Source of the DNA: Bacillota bacterium
GTDB lineage: Bacteria > Bacillota > Bacilli > Paenibacillales > NBRC-103111
NCBI GenBank assembly: GCA_023386955.1
Contig: JAEWIS010000044.1
Span: forward strand, 310,001-374,000
Direction: 5' to 3'
DNA length: 64,000 nucleotides
In this document: positions 33,380-42,458 of the stretch, one piece after another
Position numbering within the stretch: position 1 is the stretch's first letter
Layout of the letters: each line of letters starts with the position of its first letter
The notes under the pieces: generated by a model
What the model saw: the letters and a program-made list of their open reading frames with translations, nothing else
Databases searched by the model: none
Told to the model about the DNA's origin: nothing
Program-made: the position numbers and the translations under genes

Positions 33380-35790
33380 CAGAAATCACCGAAGTCAAAA
33401 TCGTTCAAGCTGTCCAGCATCGACTTCTCCTCCTCTCCCAATTCTCCGGTTACCGCTTCTGCGGTTTCTTCCGTATCCGTCCGCCACAGCTCGCCGAGAA
33501 GCTCGGCGGCCATGGTTTTCTCCTTGTGGGAGAAGGTGCTGAAGGCCCGACGCAGGAACACCAGAGCGCGGCGGAACTGCTCCTCGTCCAGACCTGCAAT
33601 ATACCCGTCCAGCTGCTCCCACAGATGCGGCCTGGACAGGAGGGCGTACCGGTTGCGCATGGACAGCCCCTCGAACCAGCCCGCTCCCAGCTCCGCCGGG
33701 ATGCCGGGAGACAGCCGCCGGGACATTTCCGCACCGGCCTCCTCGGCCGTGAGAAGGCCACGCTCCAGCAGGATTGCACAGGCCAGGCCGGAAAGCTTGG
33801 GGTTGCGGTCATCCCGATCCGCCAGCTTCCGCAGCTCAGCGGTCCACAGCTCCCCGTCGGCCCATTCCTCATGCTCGCGGCTTAGGGCATCCAGCTGGCC
33901 CATAGCCTGGGCCATCCCCGCCGCCGCTTCGTCGCTGCAGCCCGCTGCATCGGGCAGATACAGGCAGCTGCGCACGAACAGCTGGCGCATCATGGGACCG
34001 AGATGCCCGGTCTCCACCCGGCGCAGGGTGCCGTAGCCCAGCACCACTGCCAGCTCGGCGGCTGCGCCGGCCATTCCGGCCACATCGCGGCTGTCGGCGG
34101 CCAGGCGCTGGAGGACGCTGATGCCCGTCTCCATCTGGGCGGTCAGGCCGCAGAGGCATGCCATGTTGATCAGCTGCGAGGCTTCGGCGATGCTGCTGCA
34201 GGCTTCCATGCTCTGCCGCAGCTTGAAGGCGGCCGCCAGCTCCACGGTTTCCCCCAGCAGCACGGCCTCCACCAGGCGGATTTCGCTTTCGGGGGTCCAT
34301 TGCAGCACCCACTCCTCCTTCCAGGAGGCATCCTGCTGGCCGCTGGCCCGATGCTGCGCAAAGCCGATGTCCAGCCAGGCGAGCCGGTGCAGGAAGCGGG
34401 AGCGCCTTAAGTCGAGCAGGGCGGCCTCCTCCGAGGAGACTCTGCGGTTTTCCCGCAGGTCCAGAGTCAGCCCCGAGGCAACGGCGGTGCGGTATTTATC
34501 CAGCTTCAGCTCCCGGAGCAGCCGGGAGAAATCATCCTGAATTGGCGTTTGGCCCACTCCCTCGGGCAGCCGGCCGATAGCCGTGCCCACATCCAGCCGG
34601 GCCAATGCCTCCGCCACTGTGCCCAGGTCCCCTTGGCCCAGGAGTGTCCGCGCGGCATCCCGCAGGTCGGCCAGCACGGTTGCGCTGCCCTCATGCAGGG
34701 ATGCCAGCGCCTCCGCCAGCCGCACCGCCTCAATCACCTCGGCGGTGGAGCGGTGGGTACCTGCACGGCGCATGAGCCGGGCGGCCTCCGCCAGATAACG
34801 GTAGGGGAGCTGGGGAAGAGTCCCCTCCTGCATGGCCTCCCACATCATGGCGAAATAGTTGGGGGCGGCGTTGCCCGCCCCGTAGCCTGACATGCTGGAC
34901 AGCCGGTAATAGGAATACGGCATCAGCGCCAGCTTGGAGGAGCAGCGGGGCAGCTGCCCAAGCTCGCTGTCGGTCATGGCGGGAGCCGCTCCGGCCAGAG
35001 CGGAGGCGTGGTAAGCGCCGCAAACCACTACAGTCTGCGAGGGCTTGTGCCCCTCTGCAAGAGCCTCCTGGAGGCAGCGGGCCATATACGATTCCCGCAC
35101 GGCGTTATAGGCGAACTCCCCGCCGCGTTCCCGCCGCTCCGCGTCCTCCGTCAGCTCCCGCATGTGGCGGGAGAAGGCCAGGATAGCGCTGCGGTACGCC
35201 TCGGGGTTCAGATTATGCTCAAAATGACGCTCCCAGTATGTTTCATAGTTGGGCTCCCCGGCCAGCTCAGCCAGCTCCTCATAGAGGTTCCGCCGGTCAG
35301 CGGCGGGGGAGCTTTCGTGAGCGGCGGGAGCTGCGCCGGGAGCCGCCACGCGGTCCTGCGGCTCCTTTGGCTCCTCCTGTGGCGTGGTGGCCGGCTCCTG
35401 GGGGGAATCCGGGTCTTGGAGGGCCAGGGTCACATCCGAGGGCAGATCCATAAAACGAACCTCTACCCCCCGGCGCACCGCCCACTTCATGGCCTGGTAC
35501 TCCGGCGAATACTCCGCCAAGGGCCACATCACTGTCCGCACGGGAAGCTGCTGCGTATAGGCCAGTATGGCCACCGGCGGTTTGGCAGCGGAGGAGACCA
35601 GATGGGGGATGTATCCGGAGGCGTCGGAGGGTCCTTCGATCAGCACCAGGGTGGGCTTGATGGCCTCAAGCAGCCGGAGGAGATGGTAAGCTCCTCCGGG
35701 CGAAAGATGCCGGACACCGAACAGATGGGGGGCCTCTGCGCCTGAAGCCGCAGCTGCGGCCTCTCTTTTCAGCTCAGGCCCGGCGCTCAT
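33379..35790 (-). CDS. DUF5682 protein (YehM-like)
   Basis: About 803 residues. The start at 35790 is fixed by ATGA overlap with the MoxR gene. The N-terminus HLFGVRHLSPGGAYHLLRLLEAIKPTLVLIEGPSD is spread over the family signature: an LFGVRHLSPG motif followed by LIEGPSD and later VVVCGAYHASA. The rest is helical with an EEE-rich end. The family is uncharacterised; its VRHxSPG and GPSD residues look like a hydrolase or esterase-like (TraB/ChaN-type) core. It is conserved beside MoxR and VWA partners, so it is likely a component or client. Confidence 0.85.
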   Translation of the reverse strand: MSAGPELKREAAAAASGAEAPHLFGVRHLSPGGAYHLLRLLEAIKPTLVLIEGPSDASGYIPHLVSSAAKPPVAILAYTQQLPVRTVMWPLAEYSPEYQAMKWAVRRGVEVRFMDLPSDVTLALQDPDSPQEPATTPQEEPKEPQDRVAAPGAAPAAHESSPAADRRNLYEELAELAGEPNYETYWERHFEHNLNPEAYRSAILAFSRHMRELTEDAERRERGGEFAYNAVRESYMARCLQEALAEGHKPSQTVVVCGAYHASALAGAAPAMTDSELGQLPRCSSKLALMPYSYYRLSSMSGYGAGNAAPNYFAMMWEAMQEGTLPQLPYRYLAEAARLMRRAGTHRSTAEVIEAVRLAEALASLHEGSATVLADLRDAARTLLGQGDLGTVAEALARLDVGTAIGRLPEGVGQTPIQDDFSRLLRELKLDKYRTAVASGLTLDLRENRRVSSEEAALLDLRRSRFLHRLAWLDIGFAQHRASGQQDASWKEEWVLQWTPESEIRLVEAVLLGETVELAAAFKLRQSMEACSSIAEASQLINMACLCGLTAQMETGISVLQRLAADSRDVAGMAGAAAELAVVLGYGTLRRVETGHLGPMMRQLFVRSCLYLPDAAGCSDEAAAGMAQAMGQLDALSREHEEWADGELWTAELRKLADRDDRNPKLSGLACAILLERGLLTAEEAGAEMSRRLSPGIPAELGAGWFEGLSMRNRYALLSRPHLWEQLDGYIAGLDEEQFRRALVFLRRAFSTFSHKEKTMAAELLGELWRTDTEETAEAVTGELGEEEKSMLDSLNDFDFGDF

Positions 35791-36893
35791 CCGTTCAGCT
35801 CCAAGCAGGCCTGGTAAAGCCCCCGCCAATCGCTGCCGCGCTTCTTCATAATCTGGTCCAGATACTCCTTCCAGACCAGACGGTCCTTGTCATCATCCTT
35901 GACAATGGCGCCCTGGAGCCCGGCGGCCAGGTCCTGGTCCCGCAGCTCCCCGGTGCCGAAGCTGGCGGCCAGGGCCATGCTGCCTGTCAACAGCGAAATC
36001 GCCTCTGCGGTGGAAATAGCGCCGCCGGGGGACTTCACCTTTTCTTTTTTGTCCAGCGTCATGCCGCTCCTAAGCTCCCGGAAAATGGTTACTACCTTCA
36101 CCAATGCTTCCTCCGCAGGCAGAGAAGCCTGAAGCTCGTAGGAAGCGGAAATTTCTGCCACCCGCTTGCGGACGATCTCCACCTCCGTCTCCATATCCGC
36201 CGGGGCAGGCAGCACGATAATGTTGAAGCGCCGCTTCAAGGCGGCGGACATTTCATTGACCCCTTTGTCCCGGGTATTGGCGGTGGCGATGACGGAGAAG
36301 CCCTTGCGCGCACCCGTCTCCACACCCAGCTCAGGGACGGAGATGGTTTTCTCCGACAGAATGGAGATCAGGGCATCCTGCACCTCCGAGGCACAGCGGG
36401 AAATTTCCTCGAACCGGGCAAGCCGTCCGGTCTCCATGGCCCGCATCACCGGGCTTTTCACCAGCGCCTCCTGCGACGGGCCATTGGCCAGCAGCATGGC
36501 GTAGTTCCAGGAGTAGCGCACCTGCTCCTCCGTTGTCCCGGCAGTGCCCTGTACGATCAGGCCGGAGTTGCCGCTGATGGCGGCAGCCAGGTTCTCCGAC
36601 AGCCAGGATTTGGCCGTGCCGGGTTCGCCGATCAGGAGCAGGGCCCGGTCTGTCACCAGGGTGGCGATGGCCATCTCAACCAGCCGGTTATTGCCCATGT
36701 ACTTGGGCGTAATGATTTTTTTGCCGGCTTTGCCACCTGTGATAAAGGTGAGCACAGCCCGGGGAGACATGCTCCAGCCGTTAGGGGCCTTGCCCTCATC
36801 CGTTTTGCGCAGCTCCTCCAGCTCCTCCGCATATAAGACCTCTGCAGGCTGCCGCAGAAGGGCCGCTCCATTATTTTCCGCCGATTTGGTCAT
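35787..36893 (-). CDS. MoxR-type AAA+ ATPase (YehL-like)
   Basis: 368 residues. Walker A GEPGTAKS at 89-96, a variant Walker B RFEEISRC (usual is a DE pair), sensor 1 ATANTRDKG and a helical lid. MoxR enzymes act as chaperone-like remodellers with VWA partners. ATG at 36893 overlaps the HEAT gene stop, and its own stop overlaps DUF5682, so expression is stoichiometric and coupled. The unusual E-E in Walker B should keep ATP hydrolysis. Confidence 0.9.
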   Translation of the reverse strand: MTKSAENNGAALLRQPAEVLYAEELEELRKTDEGKAPNGWSMSPRAVLTFITGGKAGKKIITPKYMGNNRLVEMAIATLVTDRALLLIGEPGTAKSWLSENLAAAISGNSGLIVQGTAGTTEEQVRYSWNYAMLLANGPSQEALVKSPVMRAMETGRLARFEEISRCASEVQDALISILSEKTISVPELGVETGARKGFSVIATANTRDKGVNEMSAALKRRFNIIVLPAPADMETEVEIVRKRVAEISASYELQASLPAEEALVKVVTIFRELRSGMTLDKKEKVKSPGGAISTAEAISLLTGSMALAASFGTGELRDQDLAAGLQGAIVKDDDKDRLVWKEYLDQIMKKRGSDWRGLYQACLELNG

Positions 36894-38731
36894 TTCGCCA
36901 TCTCCTCCAGGACATATTCGATTTGCTTTGCGCTTTCGTAGCGGTACGTGGTTTTCAGCTTGCCGAGCCGCTCGGCGTAAGAGGGAGGCAGCTTCAGCAG
37001 CTGCTCAAACATGTACCCGTCCAGGGAATAGTAGGTTTGCATGTTTTTCTGCTCCAGCAGTTGCAGCAAGAGCTCCCGGAATACTTCGGGGTCCTCACCG
37101 GCACGCTCCAAGCCTTGCAGGTATGTGGATGCATTGTCCCGGGAATTGCGGCCCTGCTTCGTCAGGAGTTTGCCGGCGAGATAGTCCCGGCAGCCCTTAT
37201 GCCCCGGTCTGGCGAATGCAGCTACCAGGTCCGCTGCGTCGTGGCGGATAGCCCAGTCCAGCCAGCGGGAGTCCCATCTGTCAGCGATGTCCGGGGCAGC
37301 GGCCATTTCCATGCGGGTATACTCCCGCAGGCTGCCGTCGGACATCAGCGTCCGGTAGGTGCGCTGCTCCTGATAGTTTATAAGAGTTTCGATAACATGG
37401 ATAATTTGCGCGGTACGGGAGACGGATTTTTTGCGTCCGATGGCTTCCTTCAGCTTGTCGGTCCAGGTGTCCCCGTAACGGTCGTACAGCTCCTTCGGCG
37501 TCAATAGCCCGGCTGCCGCCCGGAAGGAATAGTCGATGCCTGGCGGATACTGCTCCTCCAGTCCGAACAAAAGCTCCAGGGCCTCCTTGGAATGGCTGTT
37601 GACCAGATATTCCGCCGCACGCTCCAACAGCACTCCCCATCCGGCAACCAGGAAGGGCTTGCTGTTGCGGACCACCTCGGCGAACACTTCCTCCAGCTCC
37701 GGCTCCCGGGTGTGGCCCAGCGCCACCAAATAATTGCTGATGCCGCTCCAGGCTGCGGCCCGTTCCTTGTCCTCCGCGCCCCAGCTGCCGGCAATGGCCT
37801 TCTCCACGTCCGAGCGAAGAAGGGGGATGAGCCGGCGGCTTATCTCCGGCCAGGGATGGTTGGATAAAGCGTGGGCTGCCAACTCGCTGTCCTTACCGGA
37901 GAAAGCGGCATACAGCGTCTCTGCCCCCTGCGGATCGGCAGCCTCCGCCAGTGCCAGGTAACCCGCCTCCCGGACAGCCTTTTTCCGGTCCTTGGTATAC
38001 CCGATAATGAGGTCCGTATGGCCGGGCAAGCTTCCCAAGCTTCTTACGGCGGCTGTACGAACCTCGTCGCTGCCTTCATCGGCTGCGGCCAGGATCAGCT
38101 CCGGCTGTCCGCCCAGCTTCGCCAGCAGCTGGAGCTTGCGGGACTCCCGCTTGCCGCCCTGCAGATTGAAGGAGGCGGTCAAATAGGGAATTGCCTCCGC
38201 CCCATACAGAGGGATGATATGCTCCTGTATATAATCCGCCAGCTCCGGATACGGATCGCCCAAACCTTCGACCACCAAGGGAAACAGCCGGAGATCGGAG
38301 AAGTGCCCCTGCTTAAAGGCTTCGGTGACGATTTCATAACGGCCGCTGCCAGTTTCTGTCAGCGCCTGCTCTATAGGAGCCAACTGGCGGCAGGTGAGCC
38401 GGGTTTCGAATTTCAACCCGCCCGAAGCCGGCAAGGGAGCTGCCTCCTCCAAGGGCTGGGCGCCGCTTTGGGTGGCCAGAATGGACCCCAACAGGGCACC
38501 CAATTCCTGCAGCCGCCAGGCGGGTCCGGGCTCCTGGGCAGCACCGGGCTGCTCTCCGATCAGCTCCCTGATCAGCTCGGCCAGCTTGCCGAACACCGGC
38601 GCCTGGGCCGCCAAGGCCTCAAACCGGGGCAGCAGCCGCTTCAGCCGGTAATCGCCTGCCGCCAGTCCGCTGCCGGCTATGTAAAGCCGGTCTGTCTCCT
38701 GCTTCAGCTCTAACAGTAACGCGTTGCTCAT
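36890..38731 (-). CDS. HEAT-repeat scaffold protein
   Basis: 613 residues, almost entirely helical. Recognisable HEAT-like repeats lie in the middle (EVRTAAVRSLGSLP, KAVREAGYLALAEAADPQGAE, ELAAHALSNHPWPEI). No enzyme motif was seen. In this operon it probably provides a binding platform for the ATPase or its client. It ends overlapping the MoxR start by four bases and begins 27 bases after the SWIM gene. The corresponding yeh operon has no gene that I can match to it with confidence. Confidence 0.75.
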   Translation of the reverse strand: MSNALLLELKQETDRLYIAGSGLAAGDYRLKRLLPRFEALAAQAPVFGKLAELIRELIGEQPGAAQEPGPAWRLQELGALLGSILATQSGAQPLEEAAPLPASGGLKFETRLTCRQLAPIEQALTETGSGRYEIVTEAFKQGHFSDLRLFPLVVEGLGDPYPELADYIQEHIIPLYGAEAIPYLTASFNLQGGKRESRKLQLLAKLGGQPELILAAADEGSDEVRTAAVRSLGSLPGHTDLIIGYTKDRKKAVREAGYLALAEAADPQGAETLYAAFSGKDSELAAHALSNHPWPEISRRLIPLLRSDVEKAIAGSWGAEDKERAAAWSGISNYLVALGHTREPELEEVFAEVVRNSKPFLVAGWGVLLERAAEYLVNSHSKEALELLFGLEEQYPPGIDYSFRAAAGLLTPKELYDRYGDTWTDKLKEAIGRKKSVSRTAQIIHVIETLINYQEQRTYRTLMSDGSLREYTRMEMAAAPDIADRWDSRWLDWAIRHDAADLVAAFARPGHKGCRDYLAGKLLTKQGRNSRDNASTYLQGLERAGEDPEVFRELLLQLLEQKNMQTYYSLDGYMFEQLLKLPPSYAERLGKLKTTYRYESAKQIEYVLEEMAK

Positions 38732-38758
38732 TCATGTTCCCTCCAGTCGCTTGGTTAA

Positions 38759-40195
38759 TTAATACAGCAGCCGGACCATGCGGTCCCGGTGAATGACAGT
38801 CAAGGGCTGGATGGCCAGCCGGCCCGTCTCCGGGCGGTGGCGGAACAGCACGAGCATACAGGTATCCTGCAGCAGATCCGCCGGGACAAAAGGAAGCAGC
38901 TCAACGGTTCCGCGTCCAAGCTCGCCGGTATTCTCCAGAGCAAGCTCCGCTCCGGAGCCATCCCGGATAACATAACCGCCCTGATCGGTGAGGCGGGTTT
39001 CGGCCACATGGAGCAGAAGGGCGGGGGAACGCTGGGCCAGCGGATTCTTCAATTGGTTCCGTACAGTCTTCAGCGCTTCGCCGTATGAGCGGGAGGCCTG
39101 AGCCGCCACCGCCTGCCAATCAGCGGCTTCCGGCGGCCGGGAGGTCCACTCCTCAAAGCGCACCCGCCGGTTCAGCCCGCCCGGATACACATATAGCTCC
39201 TTGGCTTTGGCCACCTCCATAAAGCTGTCATCCTCACGGATATGGCGGGCGGCCTTGTAGGGCCGGTACTGAACGGTGCGGTGAATCTGATTCGTGCCCA
39301 GCTCCAGCCAAAAGCCGGTATCCACATATTCCTGACGTGCCGCATCATCCCAGTTGGCGAAGGCCAGCTGCAGAAGCTCGGCCTGCTCCTTGTACAACCC
39401 AAGCTCCTTCAGCTCGGACAGCTGCCAAACGTGGCCCAGCCATTCCTCCAGCTCGGATTCGGTATCCGGGGCGGACTCTCCCTTGCTGTCAATGCGGGCT
39501 TGAAGATACGTCCGGCCCTTCTTAATGAGGGCATGCATGGAGCCCAACTGCTCAATGGCATATTCATAACCGGAGCGGCCTCCTTCCTGAAGCAGCAGAG
39601 AGAGACGGCGGAGCTCATTTTGGGCGCCGGACAGGTAATAATTGCCCAGCTCCTTCACCTGACCCTGGAGCAGGGTTTGGGTTTTCTGGTCAACGGTGCC
39701 CAAACCCCCGTTGATGATGTTCATCAGCAGCTTGTCCAGCCGCTCCAAACCCTCCAACTGGGTATTCATTTTTTTCAAAAGAGCGGATTTGTTGGTTTTT
39801 TTGGGTTTGGCCGGAGTGGGGTTTGCTTCCTCCTGCTCTTTTTTCTCGGCGCGTTTCTCGGCCTTTTCCCGCTTGGCTGCCAGGTCCTCCGGAACAGGCG
39901 CTTCGGTGAAGCTTTGGCCGTTGATATAGGCGTATAACAGGCCCAGCGCATGTTTGCAGGGGAATTGGCGGCTGGGGCAGGTGCAGCGGAATACCGGTTT
40001 TTCCGGCTGGGCAAAATCCGCCGAGGTGGAATAGTTGGAGCTGCCGCTGCCCTGGCATTCGCCAAACAGCAGATCGCCGGTTTCGGAGCGGTGTAACCCG
40101 ACGAATTTTTTCTTTTGAACCAGCCCCTGTGCGTTCTTGATGGTGGCGCTGTTAGGGGCCAGGGAGTCGGCATAAGCCGCAGTAACTTCAATCAC
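38759..40195 (-). CDS. SWIM zinc-finger protein (YehQ-like)
   Basis: About 478 residues. The SWIM motif C71-T-C73-x6-C80-K-H82 (VFRCTCPSRQFPCKHALGLL) is complete and should bind zinc and DNA or protein. A charged linker (EKRAEKKEQEEANPTP) separates it from a helical region and an extended C-terminus. The start is GTG at 40195, seven bases after GGAGG; a TTG 27 bases upstream has no site. First gene of the operon with its own promoter. Confidence 0.86.
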   Translation of the reverse strand: MIEVTAAYADSLAPNSATIKNAQGLVQKKKFVGLHRSETGDLLFGECQGSGSSNYSTSADFAQPEKPVFRCTCPSRQFPCKHALGLLYAYINGQSFTEAPVPEDLAAKREKAEKRAEKKEQEEANPTPAKPKKTNKSALLKKMNTQLEGLERLDKLLMNIINGGLGTVDQKTQTLLQGQVKELGNYYLSGAQNELRRLSLLLQEGGRSGYEYAIEQLGSMHALIKKGRTYLQARIDSKGESAPDTESELEEWLGHVWQLSELKELGLYKEQAELLQLAFANWDDAARQEYVDTGFWLELGTNQIHRTVQYRPYKAARHIREDDSFMEVAKAKELYVYPGGLNRRVRFEEWTSRPPEAADWQAVAAQASRSYGEALKTVRNQLKNPLAQRSPALLLHVAETRLTDQGGYVIRDGSGAELALENTGELGRGTVELLPFVPADLLQDTCMLVLFRHRPETGRLAIQPLTVIHRDRMVRLLY

Positions 40196-40252
40196 ATGGA
40201 TGCCTCCAATCCTGATCTCCAAAGTGGAATTTCCAGTGCTTGCCTATGAAAA

Positions 40253-40294
40253 AGTGTAACATTGTTCCAAAATTCTATCAATTCAGCCGATAGA
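40253..40294 (-). promoter_or_regulatory. Promoter of the SWIM-MoxR-VWA operon
   Basis: Minus-strand TTGATA (complement at 40276-40281) and TACACT (40253-40258) are 17 bp apart. An inverted repeat TCTATC (40274-40279) / GATAGA (40289-40294) overlaps the -35 and may be an operator. Confidence 0.5.
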
Positions 40295-40413
40295 CTCATA
40301 TAATTAGTGCCCAAATTAGTTCTCCCAACAGTAACCCAAAGCGGGAATTTGCTCCCCGGAGGTTGCCGGTATCGACCCCCTCTCATCATTGTTATTGCGT
40401 ACAAGATGAAATC

Positions 40414-40533
40414 ATGCCCGGCGGGAAGTTTGAAATCGTGCCTGGCGGAACGTTTGAAATCGTGCTCAGCGGAACGTTTGAAACCATGCTCGGAGACACG
40501 TTTGGATTTGGGCTCGACGGGACTATTTCGAGC
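40414..40533 (+). repeat. 24-bp tandem repeats upstream of the ArsR gene
   Basis: Four clear 24-bp units start at 40414, 40438, 40462 and 40486; a fifth, degenerate unit covers 40510-40533. The core is GGCGGAACGTTTGAAATC. In frame they read eight residues each (MPGGKFEI, VPGGTFEI, VLSGTFET, MLGDTFGF) and the frame stays open to 40572, but no ribosome site precedes ATG 40414. Whether it is a coding repeat or a DNA feature is open. Confidence 0.7.
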
Positions 40534-40541
40534 CGGGCTCT

Positions 40542-40580
40542 GAATATTCCTTTACAGGAATATTCTCTATGAGGTATACT
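40542..40580 (+). promoter_or_regulatory. ArsR promoter with perfect inverted-repeat operator
   Basis: GAATATTCCT (40542-40551) and AGGAATATTC (40556-40565) are exact inverted repeats around TTAC. TTTACA (40551-40556) and TATACT (40575-40580) are 18 bp apart. A start about seven bases later would place transcription at the ATG at 40587, so the mRNA may be leaderless. Confidence 0.6.
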
Positions 40581-40586
40581 CGGGGT

Positions 40587-40922
40587 ATGAAGGAAACCTT
40601 ATTTGCACTTGCTGAGCGCAACCGATTGCAGATTGTGGAGCTTTTGCGGGATGGACCACTGACGGTGGGGGAGATTGCCGGGCGGCTGGGCTTGCAGCAG
40701 CCCCAGGTGTCCAAGCATCTCCGGGTGCTTCACCATGCGGGCTTGGTGGCCATACAGCCGGATGCCAACAGGCGGATCTACCAGCTGCGGCCGGAGCCCT
40801 TACAGGAACTGGATGTATGGCTGGACACCTTCCGCCGTATCTGGGATCACCGTTTTGACCGGCTGGACCGGTATCTTGAAGACTTGCAGCAGAAGCGTAC
40901 CAATGAGGAGAAGCCCTCTTAG
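40587..40922 (+). CDS. ArsR-family transcriptional regulator
   Basis: About 111 residues from ATG 40587; an in-frame ATG at 40569 lies inside the putative promoter. Helix-turn-helix TVGEIAGRLGLQQPQVSKHLRVL and wing PDANRRIYQLRPE are typical. It lacks metal-binding cysteines, as in ArsR regulators of the AHSA1-linked type. It precedes the SRPBCC gene by 30 bases, a frequent pairing in Bacilli. It likely represses its own promoter through the inverted repeat. Confidence 0.87.
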   Translation: MKETLFALAERNRLQIVELLRDGPLTVGEIAGRLGLQQPQVSKHLRVLHHAGLVAIQPDANRRIYQLRPEPLQELDVWLDTFRRIWDHRFDRLDRYLEDLQQKRTNEEKPS

Positions 40923-40952
40923 TCCGACAGTTATTATGAGGAGGAAATGATG

Positions 40953-41459
40953 ATGAGTGAAAAGCTGTCTCGTCCGCAGTTGGTCATCACCCGCACCTTT
41001 AACGCCCCCCGGGAGCATGTTTTTCAGGCATGCACTGAGGCGGAGCATCTGAAGCATTGGTGGGGGCCGGAAGGCGCCGCGCTGCATGTAGTGGAATTTG
41101 ATTGTCGCCCCGGCGGCGTGTTCCGTTATTACACGGAGACGGAGGAGGGCGTGATGTGGGTGAAGCTTGTCTATCAGGAGATTGCCGCACCGGATCGTCT
41201 GGTGTTCGTCAATTCCTTCTCCGACGAGGAGGGGAAGCTGATTCGCGCTCCGTTCTGGCCCGAATATCCGCTGGAAATCCGCAATGAGTTCACCTTCACG
41301 GAAGAAGGTGGACGGACGACGCTGACGATGACCAGCGCTCCTGTCAATGCCGGTCCGGAGGACCTGGCGTTCTTCGCCTCTGTCATTCCCGATGTGGAGG
41401 AGGGCTTCGGCGGCACCTTCGAGCGGTTGGCGTTGTATGTGGAGAAGCTCCGGGAATAA
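40953..41459 (+). CDS. SRPBCC/AHSA1-domain protein
   Basis: About 168 residues (ATG at 40953; two further in-frame ATGs at 40947 and 40950 are too near GAGGAGG). The pattern RTFNAPREHVFQACTEAEHLKHWWGP and the C-terminal GFGGTFERLALYVEKL define the AHSA1 helix-grip fold, which binds a hydrophobic ligand. Function unknown; co-regulated with the ArsR gene. Confidence 0.87.
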   Translation: MSEKLSRPQLVITRTFNAPREHVFQACTEAEHLKHWWGPEGAALHVVEFDCRPGGVFRYYTETEEGVMWVKLVYQEIAAPDRLVFVNSFSDEEGKLIRAPFWPEYPLEIRNEFTFTEEGGRTTLTMTSAPVNAGPEDLAFFASVIPDVEEGFGGTFERLALYVEKLRE

Positions 41460-41476
41460 CACAACAGCAAAGGATA

Positions 41477-41503
41477 AAAAGCCCCGTGCTGCGGGGCTTT
41501 TCT
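41477..41503 (+). terminator. Rho-independent terminator after the SRPBCC gene
   Basis: AAAAGCCCCG (41477-41486) and CGGGGCTTTT (41492-41501) form a perfect 10-bp stem with loop TGCTG, ending in T-run. Confidence 0.9.
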
Positions 41504-41568
41504 GTTGGGCGCATTTTAGGATTTGCAGCGTCAGACTCCCTTTGCCCGGCGGGTTGAGGTGCGGCATT

Positions 41569-41753
41569 CTAACGGAAGCAGAAGCCCTTATTTGGCCAAA
41601 AATAGGGGATTCAAAATTCTAACGGAAGCAGGGGACGTTATTATGCTAAAATGGGGCCTGCAGCAGGCTGTTTTGGTCAAATAACGGCGCTCACCGCCGT
41701 TAGAATTCTGCTGGTGGCCTTTTCGCCGAAATAGCGGCTCTGGCCGCCGTTAG
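41569..41753. repeat. Quadripartite palindromic element, copy 5 (head CTAACGG)
   Basis: Direct units start at 41569 and 41619 (CTAACGGAAGCAG in both); inverted units end at 41703 and 41753 (CACCGCCGTTAG, GGCCGCCGTTAG). 50-bp spacing in both arms. Lies 55 bp beyond the nuclease-like gene, in the convergent gap. Confidence 0.85.
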
Positions 41754-41807
41754 CTGCTCAACCCGGGTTTCGCGGCTGCTTCCAGCCGATAGAGTTACCT
41801 GCTCTGA

Positions 41808-42458
41808 CTACCGCCCCAGCTCATAAGAGCGGTAGCGTTGATTGCCGCTGGACACCACCAGGCTGCCTTGTTCGACCAGCTGGCGGAGGAGATGGCGGGT
41901 TTGGCGTTCCGATATTTGCAGATGGTTGGCAAGCTCCTTGGGTATAAAGGGGCGTGCCAATCTGCACGCAAAACGCAAGGCCTCCGCCTGACCCCACCCT
42001 AATCCCGACGGAACGGAGATAGAGAGGAAACGTCCAACGAACGCCAGTGTCAGTTGCTTGCACACCGCCGGATCATCCCGTATGGACAAATATGCGATGG
42101 GCAGAAATACCCAATCATCCAAAGCAAGCAAAGCCTGCTTCAGGCATAAATCCTTAAAACGCCCCGCCTCAATGTCCCGGGCATGGGTACGGTAATCCTG
42201 AATCTCGATGCAGCCCTTCGCCCCGCCTCCCGGAAGATAAGCAAGGTCAAGATAACGGCAGCCGTTGTTCATATCCCGCACCTCAAATTCGGGGTACAGG
42301 AAGTCGAAATTTCCAATGGCCGGAAACCAGATAGTCCGCAGAAAAGCTTCTGTACTATGGTTTAACCCCTTTGCCAGCAGCTCTTTTCTGCGGGGATTTG
42401 ACGCCACCTTAATCTGCTCAGCCAACCATTGCTCATATACCAAATTGAATACGTTCAT
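41808..42458 (-). CDS. PD-(D/E)XK-like/winged-helix unknown protein
   Basis: About 216 residues from ATG 42458, after GTGGAAGG. The N-terminal half has a pattern like a PD-(D/E)XK nuclease: FEVRDMNNGCRYLDLAYL followed by KGCIEIQDYRTH, in which D and E-x-Q stand in the place of catalytic D and E-x-K. The C-terminus (LANHLQISERQTRHLLRQLVEQGSLVV) is a winged helix. The assignment is by pattern and not certain; a transcriptional regulator with an inactive nuclease fold is equally possible. It lies between two like-oriented palindromic elements. Confidence 0.6.
   Translation of the reverse strand: MNVFNLVYEQWLAEQIKVASNPRRKELLAKGLNHSTEAFLRTIWFPAIGNFDFLYPEFEVRDMNNGCRYLDLAYLPGGGAKGCIEIQDYRTHARDIEAGRFKDLCLKQALLALDDWVFLPIAYLSIRDDPAVCKQLTLAFVGRFLSISVPSGLGWGQAEALRFACRLARPFIPKELANHLQISERQTRHLLRQLVEQGSLVVSSGNQRYRSYELGR

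Noticed and set aside
40414..40533. CRISPR array
   Set aside because: The 24-bp units are contiguous with no spacers and no cas genes are present.
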